A DNA stretch of 64,000 nt, from NCBI RefSeq assembly GCF_004137085.1, contig NZ_QYBC01000005.1:172196-236195 (forward strand), in the 5' to 3' direction. This DNA is from Lichenibacterium ramalinae. GTDB taxonomy: Bacteria; Pseudomonadota; Alphaproteobacteria; Rhizobiales; Beijerinckiaceae. Position 1 is the stretch's first letter. The number at the start of each line of letters is the position of its first letter. Made by a program: the position numbers and the translations under genes. This document shows, piece after piece, positions 35,489 to 43,111 of the stretch. Under the pieces are notes generated by a model. It made no database searches and was not told the origin of the DNA. It saw only the letters and a program-made list of their open reading frames with translations.

Positions 35489-35983
35489 TCAGCGGAAGGC
35501 CGTGTAGCGGGCCCGCGGCGGGATCTGCGCCTTGCGGGCGGGGTTCGGCGCCGGCCGGCGCTGCACGGGCGGGGCGGGCCTGGGCGGGCGCGGGCGATGC
35601 TCCAGCGCCACCGTCATGAGGCCGCCGACGAGGCCGAAGTTCTTCAGGAACTCCCACAGGTGCTCGCGACCCTCGCTCTTCCCGTCCTGCACCATCAGGT
35701 CGTCGTAGGTCCAGAACTGGTGATAGAGCAGGGCGGTGGCGGCGCAGAACCCGGCCAGCACCACGGCGGCCTCGCGGTCGCGCTTCTCCATCACGATCAT
35801 CAGCGGCGCGATGGTCTCGACCGCGATGCCGAGGTCGAGCAGCAGGGCCGGGTCGGGCAGGGGGCCGGACGAGGCCTGCTGCAGGGCCTGCTGGCGGTTG
35901 ACGATCTTGTCGAGCGCGCTCGGCGGGAAGAGGCACACGAGGCTGACGCGCGTCAGCGTCCGGAGAAAGGGGTTGCGGATCAT
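35489..35983 (-). CDS. DoxX-family membrane protein
   Basis: A 164-residue protein with four hydrophobic helices in DoxX arrangement: SLVCLFPPSALDKIVN near the N terminus, LGIAVETIAPLMIVM, AAVVLAGFCAATALLYHQFW, and EFLKNFGLVGGLMTVAL. The EFLKNFGLVGG segment is characteristic. DoxX-type proteins are small quinone-linked or redox-associated membrane subunits; the specific role here is unknown. The C terminus is a proline/arginine-rich tail of about 35 residues. The 293-base gap between it and the Phd antitoxin at 36277 shows short GGATC-rich repeats and no gene. Confidence 0.78.
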   Translation of the reverse strand: MIRNPFLRTLTRVSLVCLFPPSALDKIVNRQQALQQASSGPLPDPALLLDLGIAVETIAPLMIVMEKRDREAAVVLAGFCAATALLYHQFWTYDDLMVQDGKSEGREHLWEFLKNFGLVGGLMTVALEHRPRPPRPAPPVQRRPAPNPARKAQIPPRARYTAFR

Positions 35984-36276
35984 GCTGGCTCCTGCACATC
36001 GCGGGGGACGGGCGCCCCGGCGGGTTCGGAACGGGCCGGGTCCCGGTTCGGATCCGGGGGCGCGGCGCCCAGCCGGGGCACGTCGCGCCGGCGAGACGCG
36101 ATCGGCCGTTCCGCACCCGGCCCCGCGCCCCCGGCGGCGTGGGCCGGATCCAGGGCCGGATCCCGGCCCAGGGCTGGGATCGGCCGACGCGGTCCATGGC
36201 GTGATGGGGCATTGAGGCGGATCGCTCGACGGTCTGTCTCGGGTCTGCCGACACGACCGTATGGCGAGGGCTGGAC

Positions 36277-36537
36277 ATGCAGGTTTCCGTCACGGATGCG
36301 AAGGCCCAGCTGACCGATCTCGTCCGCCGGGCCGAGGCGGGCGACGAGGTCGTCCTGACGCGCCATGGCCGCCCGGCGGTGCGGCTGGTGCCGGTCCCGT
36401 CGATGCGGGGAGCCGTCGAGCGGCGGGCGCTGAGGGAAGAGTTGCGCCGGCTCGGGTCCGCAAAGGCGGCGGCCGCCTCCGCCTCCGCTGCCCGCAGCCA
36501 GGACGACCTCTACGGCGATGATGGGCTGCCGCGATGA
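36277..36537 (+). CDS. Phd/YefM-family antitoxin
   Basis: An 86-residue antitoxin. The N-terminal domain MQVSVTDAKAQLTDLVRRAE, GDEVVLTRHGRPAVRLVPV is the standard Phd/YefM dimerisation and DNA-binding fold; the C-terminal half is charged with a long Ala/Ser helix (KAAAASASAARSQDD) that would bind the PIN toxin. Its stop overlaps the vapC start in an ATGA. It appears intact although its toxin partner carries a nonsense codon. Confidence 0.87.
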   Translation: MQVSVTDAKAQLTDLVRRAEAGDEVVLTRHGRPAVRLVPVPSMRGAVERRALREELRRLGSAKAAAASASAARSQDDLYGDDGLPR

Positions 36538-36917
36538 TGGCGGTGGACACCTCGGCGCTGATGGCCATCTTGCTCGATGAGCCACAGGCAGAGGCCTGCA
36601 TGGACGCCCTGGAGACCGCCGGAGCGCCGGCGACCTCGGCTGGGACAATGGCCGAGGCGTTGGTCGTGGCGGACCGGCGCAGTCTCGGTCAGGAGATGCG
36701 CCGGCTGCTCGATGGGCTCGCGTTCGAAGTCGAAAGCGTGACGGCACTGTAGGCTCGGCGGGTCGCCGATGCCTATGCGCGCTGGGGCAAGGGTGTGGAT
36801 CCAGCGAGTCTCAACTTCGGCGATTGCTTCGCCTATGCACTCGCCAGTGGGCGCGATGCACCGCTCCTGTACGTCGGTACCGACTTCGCCGGGACCGATG
36901 TTCAGCCGGCGCTGCGG
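36534..36917 (+). pseudogene. VapC-like PIN toxin interrupted by an amber codon
   Basis: Translation from the ATG at 36534 gives MMAVDTSALMAILLDEPQAE, the first PIN strand with the catalytic Asp, and continues through TSAGTMAEALVVADRR, then stops at TAG (36750-36752) after 72 residues. The same frame continues past the stop with ARRVADAYARWGKGVDPASL, NFGDCFAYALA and LLYVGTDFAGTDVQPALR, exactly the second half of a PIN toxin including its third acidic residue. The usual C terminus and stop are also lost, the frame running on antisense to the oxidase gene. One base change would restore the amber site. Confidence 0.85.
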
Positions 36918-36963
36918 CCAGTTCACGTATGCGCAGGCCCGCCAGCCTGCGGATCGGCGCGGG

Positions 36964-38397
36964 CTAGTCGGCGCCGTGCGAGCCCAGCCGCGGATGCGCG
37001 TCGCAGAGGTGCTGCGGGCCGAGCGTGCCGACGTCCGTGACGCCGAGCAGCGCCATGTCGCGCTCCACCTCGGCGCCGAGCAGCCCGACCGCGTGACGCA
37101 CGCCGGCTTCGCCGGCCGCCGCGGCCGCGAAGAGGAAGGGGCGGCCGAGGAAGACGAAGTCGGCGCCGAGCGCCAGCGCCTTCAGGACATCAGTGCCGCG
37201 CCGCACCCCGCTGTCGAACAGCACCGTCATGGCACCGGCGGCGGCCTTGATGGCGGGCAGGGCATGGAGGGGGGCGAGGGCGCCGTCGAGCTGGCGCCCG
37301 CCGTGGTTCGACACCCACACGGCGTCGACGCCGCGCCGGGCGGCCTCGGCGGCATCGGCGGCCGACAGCACGCCCTTGAGCACGAAGCGGCCCCGCCAGC
37401 GCCGCCGGATCAGGTCGACGTGGTCCCACGAGAGCCCGTCGCGCTTGCCGACCGCGCGCACGAGGTCGCGCGACAGGATCGGCGGGCCGCGGTGGGCGTC
37501 CATGTTCTCCATGTGGGGCATGCCGGCCCGCAGGGTGCGGGCGAAGGTGCCGACCGACCAGTCCGGATGGGTGAGGCCGTCCAGCAGCAGCCGCAGGCTC
37601 GGGCGCAGCGGGATGGAGAAGCCCGTGCGGGTGTTGTTCTCGCGGTTGGCCGGCACCGGGACGTCGACGGTGAGGACGAAGGTGTCGAAGCCCGCCGCCG
37701 CCACGCGGTCCACCATGGCGGCGATGCGCTCGGGCTCGCCCGGCAGGTAGGCCTGGAACCAGCGCGCCCCGCCTTCGGCCGCGAGCCGCTCGAGCCGCAT
37801 GATGGAGGTGGCGCTGACCACCATGGGGATGGCTTCGGCCCGCGCGGCTCGGGCCAGCACGAGGTCGCCCTCGAAACACGCGAGGCCGGACAGGCCCATG
37901 GGCGAGATGCCGAAGGGAAAGCGATAGGGCTGGCCGAAGAGGGTCGCGGCCGTCGAGCGACGCGACACGTCGGCCAGCACCGTCGGCACGAAGGCGATGT
38001 CGCGGAAGGCGCGCCGATTGTCGTCGCGCGATTGGTTCGTCTCGGCAGCACCGGCGTAATAGCCGTAGATCTGCCGCGGCAGCCGCTGCCGCGCCGCCGG
38101 CACGAAGTCGTCGAGCGCCAGGAAACGCCGGAGCGGCCGCGGCACCGCCTCGTCGGGGCGCCGCGCCACCCCCGCCACGCCTGTCGCCTGAGCTGCCGCC
38201 GGACCGACGCCATCGCCCGGAAACGCCGGCCGGTCGCGTCGGGCCTGGCCCGTCGTCTCGGCGTCGCTCACGGAAGCGCTCTTGGGCGGAGGCGGCGGGG
38301 CAGACGTCGAAGGTGGTGGCCGTTTCGAGCCCGTGCCTGAGTGCCCGCCGAGGACGTTGAGAGAAGTCTCGTCGCGTTCAGGGTCGAGGGCACTCAT
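36964..38397 (-). CDS. FMN-dependent alpha-hydroxy acid oxidase/dehydrogenase
   Basis: A 477-residue flavoenzyme of the lactate dehydrogenase/glycolate oxidase family. Core motifs begin at about residue 85: YYAGAAETNQSRDDNRRAF, FPFGISPMGLSGLACFEGD, WFQAYLPGEPERIAAMVDR, and the active-site SNHGGRQLDGAL with the proton-accepting His, followed by FDSGVRRGTDVLKALALGAD. It oxidises an L-2-hydroxy acid such as lactate, mandelate or glycolate; which one is not readable. The first 80 residues are Pro/Ser-rich and atypical. The start at 38397 is favoured because it lies ten bases after the dodecin stop with GAGAG upstream. Confidence 0.88.
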   Translation of the reverse strand: MSALDPERDETSLNVLGGHSGTGSKRPPPSTSAPPPPPKSASVSDAETTGQARRDRPAFPGDGVGPAAAQATGVAGVARRPDEAVPRPLRRFLALDDFVPAARQRLPRQIYGYYAGAAETNQSRDDNRRAFRDIAFVPTVLADVSRRSTAATLFGQPYRFPFGISPMGLSGLACFEGDLVLARAARAEAIPMVVSATSIMRLERLAAEGGARWFQAYLPGEPERIAAMVDRVAAAGFDTFVLTVDVPVPANRENNTRTGFSIPLRPSLRLLLDGLTHPDWSVGTFARTLRAGMPHMENMDAHRGPPILSRDLVRAVGKRDGLSWDHVDLIRRRWRGRFVLKGVLSAADAAEAARRGVDAVWVSNHGGRQLDGALAPLHALPAIKAAAGAMTVLFDSGVRRGTDVLKALALGADFVFLGRPFLFAAAAAGEAGVRHAVGLLGAEVERDMALLGVTDVGTLGPQHLCDAHPRLGSHGAD

Positions 38398-38407
38398 TCA
38401 CCAACTC

Positions 38408-38620
38408 TCAGCGGTCGTCGAGCGTGAAGCCGATCTTCAACGTCACCTGGAAGTGCGCCACCTTGCCGTCCTCGACGTGGCCACGGGTCTCGACCACCTG
38501 GAACCAGCGGATGTTGCGGATGGTCTTCGACGCGTCCACGATGGCTTCCTTGATGGCATCGTCGATGCCGTTCGGGGACGAGCCCACGACCTCGATCAGC
38601 CGGTAGGTATGCTCGGACAT
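38408..38620 (-). CDS. Dodecin (flavin-binding protein)
   Basis: A 70-residue dodecin. The sequence matches the fold closely: HTYRLIEVVGSSPNGIDDAI forms strand 1 and helix, KEAIVDASKTIRNIRWFQVV carries the Trp that stacks on the flavin, and HFQVTLKIGFTLDD closes the sheet. Dodecins form hollow dodecamers that bind flavins in stacked pairs, acting as flavin store or buffer. It lies ten bases upstream of the FMN-dependent oxidase gene on the same strand, so the two are probably one transcript. Confidence 0.95.
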   Translation of the reverse strand: MSEHTYRLIEVVGSSPNGIDDAIKEAIVDASKTIRNIRWFQVVETRGHVEDGKVAHFQVTLKIGFTLDDR

Positions 38621-38721
38621 CGCTCTTCCTGTCGCCTGTGGCGCCGCGTCGTCGGGCGCTCTGGACAGGAGAAATGCGCGAACCCCGCTTTCGGCTCCCG
38701 CGGCCGGGCTTTTCTGCCCGA

Positions 38722-38976
38722 TCAGTGACGCTGCCGGCTCGTCACCGCGAAAGCCAGGAACAGGTAGAAGCCGCCGAAGCCGGTGCCGACCTCGGCGGCC
38801 TCGGCGCAGAAGCCCGTGACCGGCGGGTCGCCGTCGGCGAAGGCGAAGCCGAAGTTCCAATCCCCGGACAGGAGGAAGGTCGGCACCGGCGTCTCGGCCG
38901 AGATCGCGCAGCAGAGCCCCTCGTCGTGACGACGTCGAAAGATGTTCCAGGTGCGGAAGTCGGCGTCGCGGTCCAT
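38722..38976 (-). CDS. Small hypothetical protein
   Basis: An 84-residue protein, start ATG at 38976 (a frame from 39000 would add eight residues). It has FLLSGDWNFGFAFADGDPPV and a glycine-rich, aromatic C terminus ending FYLFLAFAVTSRQRH. No known motif, signal peptide or convincing membrane helix. The ribosome-binding site is weak, so its reality rests on the open frame and lack of overlap with another gene. Confidence 0.45.
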   Translation of the reverse strand: MDRDADFRTWNIFRRRHDEGLCCAISAETPVPTFLLSGDWNFGFAFADGDPPVTGFCAEAAEVGTGFGGFYLFLAFAVTSRQRH

Positions 38977-39087
38977 CGGGCGGTCCCGTCCGTGTGGCAC
39001 GGGTCAGGATAGGGCCGGCGAAGGGGCGGGCATTCACCTATGATGGGACCTGAAATGCCCGACGACGGAAAGTTCCCGGGTGCGACA

Positions 39088-40545
39088 TTATTCTGCGCCG
39101 AGCTGCAGGCGCGGCGTCGGCGGGGCGGGCCTGCGTCGGCCGGCGGGCGCGGGGAGCGGCTTCGAGGCCGCGCCCTTGGCGGCCGCGCCCTTTGGTGCCG
39201 CGCCCTTGGGTGCCGCGCCCTTGGCGGCCGTCCCCTTGCCGGCCTCGTCGTCCCCGTCCGGCGTCACCCGCATCAACGTCAGGAGGTTGCGCACCTTGCG
39301 CAGGACCTCGAAGCGGAAGCCGTGGAAGGTGAAGACCTGGCCGACGTCCGGGATGGTCTGGGCCTCGTGGATGACGAGGCCGGCGATGGTGTTGGCCTCC
39401 TCGTCGGGCAACTCCCAGTTCATCACCCGGTTGAGGTCGCGGATCGGCACCGAGCCGTCCACCGTCACGCTGCCGTCGGCGTTGAGGCGCAGGCCCTGGA
39501 CGGCCAGGTCGTGCTCGTCGCGGATGTCGCCGACGATCTCCTCGAGGATGTCTTCGAGCGTCACCAGGCCTTCGACCTCGCCGTATTCGTCGACCACCAG
39601 GGCGAAATGCTGCTTGCGGCGCAGGAATTCCTGCAGCTGGTCCTGCAGGCTGGTCGTGGCGGGCACGAACCAGGGCTCGAAGGCGATGGCGTCGATGTCG
39701 AGCCGCGTCCCGTCGCCGCCGAGTTCGCTCAACGCCCGCAGCACTTCCTTGGCGTGCAGCACGCCGATGATCTCGTCGGGCTCGCCGCGCCACAGCGGCA
39801 GCCGCGTGTGGGGCGACGCCAGGACCTCGCGCAGCACCTCGGCCGGAGGCAGGGCGGCGTTGATGCTCTGCATCTTGGTGCGGTGGACCATGACGTCCTG
39901 CACTTCGAGGTCATGGAGGTCGAGCAGGCCGCCCACCATGTCGCGGTCGCTGCGCTCGACGCCGCCCTCCTGATGCAGCAGGTCGACGGCGCTCTTCAGC
40001 TCTTCGACCCCGCTCAGCATGGAGCGGTTCTCGTCGAGGTCGACGCCGAACAGCCGCAGGATGCCGCGCACGACGATCTCGACCGCGGCGAGCACGGGCC
40101 CGAACACCGCCACCATCACGGATACCATGCGGGCCAGGAACAGCGAGGCCCGGTCCGGGAAGTTGATGGCGATGGTCTTGGGCAGCACCTCGGCGAAGAC
40201 CAGGATGATCACCGTCATCATCACGGTGGCGTAGATCACGCCGGTCTCGCCCACCAGCGCCAGCAGCACGCTGGTGATGAGGGCCGAGGCGCTGATGTTG
40301 GCGACGTTGTTGCCGAGCAGCATGGCGCCGATGAACCGCTCGCGGTCCTCGAGCAGGCGCGTCACGATGCCGGCCCGCACGTCGCCACCCTTCTCGATGG
40401 CGTGCATGCGGGCCCGGGACGCCGCCGTCAGCGCCGTCTCGGCGGCGGCGAAGAAGGCCGACAGCGTGATGCAGGCCACCACGATCGCGATATCGAGCCA
40501 AAGGTCCACCCCCTGGGCGGCGACTTCGGCCGGAGCGCCATGCAT
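39088..40545 (-). CDS. CNNM/CBS/CorC-type membrane transporter (hemolysin-like)
   Basis: A 485-residue inner-membrane protein: a DUF21/CNNM domain with four helices (IAIVVACITLSAFFAAAETA; FIGAMLLGNNVANISASALI; IILVFAEVLPKTIAINFPDR), two CBS domains (LHDLEVQDVMVHRTKMQSIN; FALVVDEYGEVEGLVTLEDI), and a C-terminal CorC_HlyC domain. Family members move Mg2+ or Na+. The last 40 residues are a low-complexity tail with KGAAx units. It is four bases after aroB on the same strand; the aroK-aroB-CNNM order is common in Rhizobiales. Confidence 0.9.
   Translation of the reverse strand: MHGAPAEVAAQGVDLWLDIAIVVACITLSAFFAAAETALTAASRARMHAIEKGGDVRAGIVTRLLEDRERFIGAMLLGNNVANISASALITSVLLALVGETGVIYATVMMTVIILVFAEVLPKTIAINFPDRASLFLARMVSVMVAVFGPVLAAVEIVVRGILRLFGVDLDENRSMLSGVEELKSAVDLLHQEGGVERSDRDMVGGLLDLHDLEVQDVMVHRTKMQSINAALPPAEVLREVLASPHTRLPLWRGEPDEIIGVLHAKEVLRALSELGGDGTRLDIDAIAFEPWFVPATTSLQDQLQEFLRRKQHFALVVDEYGEVEGLVTLEDILEEIVGDIRDEHDLAVQGLRLNADGSVTVDGSVPIRDLNRVMNWELPDEEANTIAGLVIHEAQTIPDVGQVFTFHGFRFEVLRKVRNLLTLMRVTPDGDDEAGKGTAAKGAAPKGAAPKGAAAKGAASKPLPAPAGRRRPAPPTPRLQLGAE
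39166..39240. repeat. Five 15-bp tandem units in the CNNM gene 3' end
   Basis: Five consecutive 15-base units of the form GGCCGCGCCCTTGGC, with a few substitutions, run from 39166 to 39240. Read on the minus strand they encode KGAAx pentapeptides, giving a basic, probably disordered C-terminal tail on the CNNM protein. Confidence 0.75.
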
Positions 40546-40549
40546 CGGT

Positions 40550-41701
40550 TCAGTCCTTCACCAGCTCGTCGTCGAGGAAGCCCCGCACCGCTTCGGCCTG
40601 CACGTCCGGTGCCACGAAGCTCCGGCCGATGCCGCGGGCGAGGATGAGGTTGAGGCGTCCGCGCGTCACCTTCTTGTCCTGCATCATGGCGTCGAGGATC
40701 GCCTCGGCACCGTCCGTCCAGCCCGGCACGTCCCGGATGCGGGTCGGCAGGCCCACGGCGCGGAGATGGGCGGCGACGCGGTCCGCATCGGACATCGGGC
40801 ACAGGCCCTGCGCGGCCGAGAAGCGGAAAGCCAGCGCGATGCCGATCGCCACCGCCTCGCCGTGCACGAGGCGGGTGCCGTCGTAGCGGCTCAGCCGCTC
40901 CAGCGCGTGGCCGAACGTGTGGCCGAGGTTGAGGAGCGCCCGGTCGCCGTGCTCGTGCTCGTCGCGCGCCACGACGGCGGCCTTGGCCCGGCAGGACTGG
41001 GCGATGGCGTGGCGGCGCGCCGGGCCGTTCTCGCCGAACACCGCGGCGCGGTTCCCGTCGAGCCAATCGAAGAAGGCCGCATCGTCGATGAGGCCGTATT
41101 TGGCGACTTCGGCATAGCCGGCGCGAAACTCGCGCGGGCTCAGCGTGTCGAGGCAGCCGGTGTCGGCCAGCACCAGGCTGGGCTGGTGGAAGGCGCCGAC
41201 GAGGTTCTTGCCCTGGGGGGCATTGATGCCGGTCTTGCCGCCGACCGACGAATCGACCTGGGCGAGGAGGCTCGTCGGGACCTGCACGAAGCGCATGCCG
41301 CGCTTCAGCGTGGCGGCCACGAAGCCGGCGAGGTCGCCGACGACGCCGCCGCCGAGCGCCACGACGATGTCGCCGCGCTCCGCCCGCGCGTCGAGCACGG
41401 CGCCGCAGACCTCGGCATAGGCGTCGAAGCTCTTGGAGCCCTCGCCCGGCGCCACCACGACGGCCGCATGGCGCAGGCCCGCGGCGTCGAGCGAGGCCCC
41501 GAGCGCCGGGAGGTGGCGGGCCGCGACGTGCCGGTCCGTGACGACCACGCAGGCGGCGCCCGGCGCCAGCGCGGCGATGCGCGCCCCCGCCTGCGCCAGC
41601 AGGCCGGGCCCGATCAGGATGTCGTAGGACCGGTCCCCGAGCCCGACCGGGACGCGGGTCGGCGCCGAGCCGGTGCCGCTGGCTTCCGCGTCGGGCGTCA
41701 T
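40550..41701 (-). CDS. aroB: 3-dehydroquinate synthase
   Basis: A 383-residue NAD+- and metal-dependent enzyme of the shikimate pathway, the normal length. Signatures: VVALGGGVVGDLAGFVAATL for the NAD+ loop, PTSLLAQVDSSVGGKTGIN, and LNLGHTFGHALERL with metal-binding His. Its ATG overlaps the aroK stop (ATGA), so the second and fifth steps of the chorismate pathway are translationally linked. The N terminus has an ordinary 12-residue lead. Confidence 0.96.
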   Translation of the reverse strand: MTPDAEASGTGSAPTRVPVGLGDRSYDILIGPGLLAQAGARIAALAPGAACVVVTDRHVAARHLPALGASLDAAGLRHAAVVVAPGEGSKSFDAYAEVCGAVLDARAERGDIVVALGGGVVGDLAGFVAATLKRGMRFVQVPTSLLAQVDSSVGGKTGINAPQGKNLVGAFHQPSLVLADTGCLDTLSPREFRAGYAEVAKYGLIDDAAFFDWLDGNRAAVFGENGPARRHAIAQSCRAKAAVVARDEHEHGDRALLNLGHTFGHALERLSRYDGTRLVHGEAVAIGIALAFRFSAAQGLCPMSDADRVAAHLRAVGLPTRIRDVPGWTDGAEAILDAMMQDKKVTRGRLNLILARGIGRSFVAPDVQAEAVRGFLDDELVKD

Positions 41702-42351
41702 GGCACGAGGCGCCCCGCGATGGCGGCCGCCATCTGGTCCACCATGACGTCGTGCGAGCAGTCGCGCGATTCGACCGTAAGATCGGCCTCCGCGTAGACG
41801 GGGTAGCGTTCGGCCATGAGGCGCTTCAGGGTCCCTTCGGGGTCGGGCGTGCGCAGCAGCGGCCGGTTGGACCGCTTGCGCACGCGGCGCATCAATACGT
41901 CGAAATCCGCCTTGATCCAAACCGAGAAGCTTCCCGACTTGATGGCGGCGCGGGTGGCGGGGTGGATGAAGGCCCCGCCGCCGGTGGCGACGACGCGCGG
42001 GCCGCCGCCGATCAGCCGGCCGACGACGCGGTTCTCGCGGTCGCGGAAGAAGGGCTCGCCGTGGCGGGCGAAGATGTCGGGGATCGTCATGCCGGCGGCG
42101 GTTTCGATCTCGATGTCGCTGTCGACGAAGTCGAGCCCGAGGTGGGCGGCGAGGCGGCGCCCCATCACGGTCTTGCCGGCACCCATCATGCCGGTGAGCA
42201 CGATGGGCCGGGCGCCGAGGTGCTGCAGGATGACGCCCGTGCGGGTGCCGGGGTCGGCGCGCGCGGACGGTTCGGCGCGGGATTCGCCGCCGTGGCCGTC
42301 CCTGCCGTGCTCCGCTCTCCCGTGGTCCCCGAACTGCGCCGTCGCCCTCAT
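41698..42351 (-). CDS. aroK: Shikimate kinase
   Basis: A 217-residue enzyme. P-loop GMMGAGKTVMGRRLAAHL, the shikimate-binding DSDIEIE and FRDRENRV region, the GGGAF motif in VVATGGGAFIHP, and the lid RNRPLL-like RSNRPLLRTPD. It phosphorylates shikimate with ATP. About 40 N-terminal residues rich in His, Gly and Arg are not part of the fold; a GTG at 42234 starting at VILQHLGARPIVLTG would give a normal-length protein and is a serious alternative start. Confidence 0.93.
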   Translation of the reverse strand: MRATAQFGDHGRAEHGRDGHGGESRAEPSARADPGTRTGVILQHLGARPIVLTGMMGAGKTVMGRRLAAHLGLDFVDSDIEIETAAGMTIPDIFARHGEPFFRDRENRVVGRLIGGGPRVVATGGGAFIHPATRAAIKSGSFSVWIKADFDVLMRRVRKRSNRPLLRTPDPEGTLKRLMAERYPVYAEADLTVESRDCSHDVMVDQMAAAIAGRLVP

Positions 42352-42421
42352 GCCCCGACCCTTAGCACGGAGATCCGGCCTTGCTAATCCCGCGTGCGGA
42401 CAGCGCCCGCAAGGGGGGCGA

Positions 42422-42766
42422 TCACGGCAGCAGGGCCCTGAACCTCGCGGCGACGTCCTCGACCAGCGCCCGCGGAGCCGTGCCGATGAGGCGGGAGCGT
42501 CGCTGCGCCCAGGACTTGCTCGACACCTGGTCCGAGATCACCAGGCCCTTGATGCCGAGACCTTCGGGAAGTTCGGCGTCGAACGCATATTTCGCCTTGC
42601 GGCTCGTGATCGGCGCTACGACGCAGAGGCCCGATTTGACGTTGTAGGCGCGGGGGGACAGCACCAGCGCCGGCCTGTGACCGCTCTGTTCGTGTCCTTT
42701 GGATGGATCGTTGTCGAGCCAGATGAGGTCGCCTCTGTCGGGGCAGTAGGCATCAGAAGGATTCAT
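42422..42766 (-). CDS. mazF: MazF/PemK-family mRNA interferase toxin
   Basis: A 114-residue toxin with the MazF barrel: RGDLIWLDNDPSKGHEQSGH, then RPALVLSPRAYN, VVAPITSRKAKYAFDAELPE and GLVISDQVSSKSWAQR. The conserved Arg in GHRPALV and the downstream Ser/Thr in ITSR line the RNA-cutting site. It cleaves single-stranded mRNA at short motifs. It starts 14 bases before the end of mazE, overlapping it, and has no frame disruption. Confidence 0.92.
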   Translation of the reverse strand: MNPSDAYCPDRGDLIWLDNDPSKGHEQSGHRPALVLSPRAYNVKSGLCVVAPITSRKAKYAFDAELPEGLGIKGLVISDQVSSKSWAQRRSRLIGTAPRALVEDVAARFRALLP

Positions 42767-42995
42767 GGCCGACCGGACTTCCGGCGAAAGCCTCGTCCGC
42801 CATGTCGGTGGCCATGCCGGCGATCAGGTCTTCGAGGGCGTAGCTCGGCTTGTCATCGATCGGCACGACGATCAGACGCCCATCCTCGACCCTGAGTTCG
42901 ACCGAACGCCCTTCCTTGACGCTCAGCGTCTGGGCGAGCGGGGCGGGGATCCGAAGCGCCAAGCTGTTCCCCCATCTGGCGACTTGAGCAATCAT
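42753..42995 (-). CDS. mazE: MazE-type AbrB antitoxin
   Basis: An 80-residue antitoxin starting MIAQVARWGNSLALRIPAPL, the standard MazE swapped-hairpin DNA-binding domain, followed by VKEGRSVELRVEDGRLIVVP and an acidic C-terminal tail (MATDMADEAFAGS) that would occupy the toxin's active face. The ATG at 42995 is preceded by AGGA eight bases upstream. An upstream in-frame ATG at 43091 would add 32 non-conserved residues. It overlaps mazF, so the pair is coupled. Confidence 0.9.
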   Translation of the reverse strand: MIAQVARWGNSLALRIPAPLAQTLSVKEGRSVELRVEDGRLIVVPIDDKPSYALEDLIAGMATDMADEAFAGSPVGHESF

Positions 42996-43050
42996 CGTGG
43001 GATCCTGTCTCGTCCGGCCCGTGGGCGGCATGCGCTTCAGATCGTCAATG

Positions 43051-43078
43051 TAGATACGTCGATGGCATGGTCGGTCAA
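43051..43078 (-). promoter_or_regulatory. Candidate sigma-70 promoter of mazEF
   Basis: On the minus strand TTGACC (43078-43073) and TATCTA (43056-43051) are 16 bases apart, about 55 bases upstream of the mazE start. GTCAATG occurs twice 30 bases apart here, which could be part of an autorepression operator. Confidence 0.45.
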
Positions 43079-43111
43079 TGCCCGTTGCCAATCCGGTGCC
43101 GTAGGCCCCGA

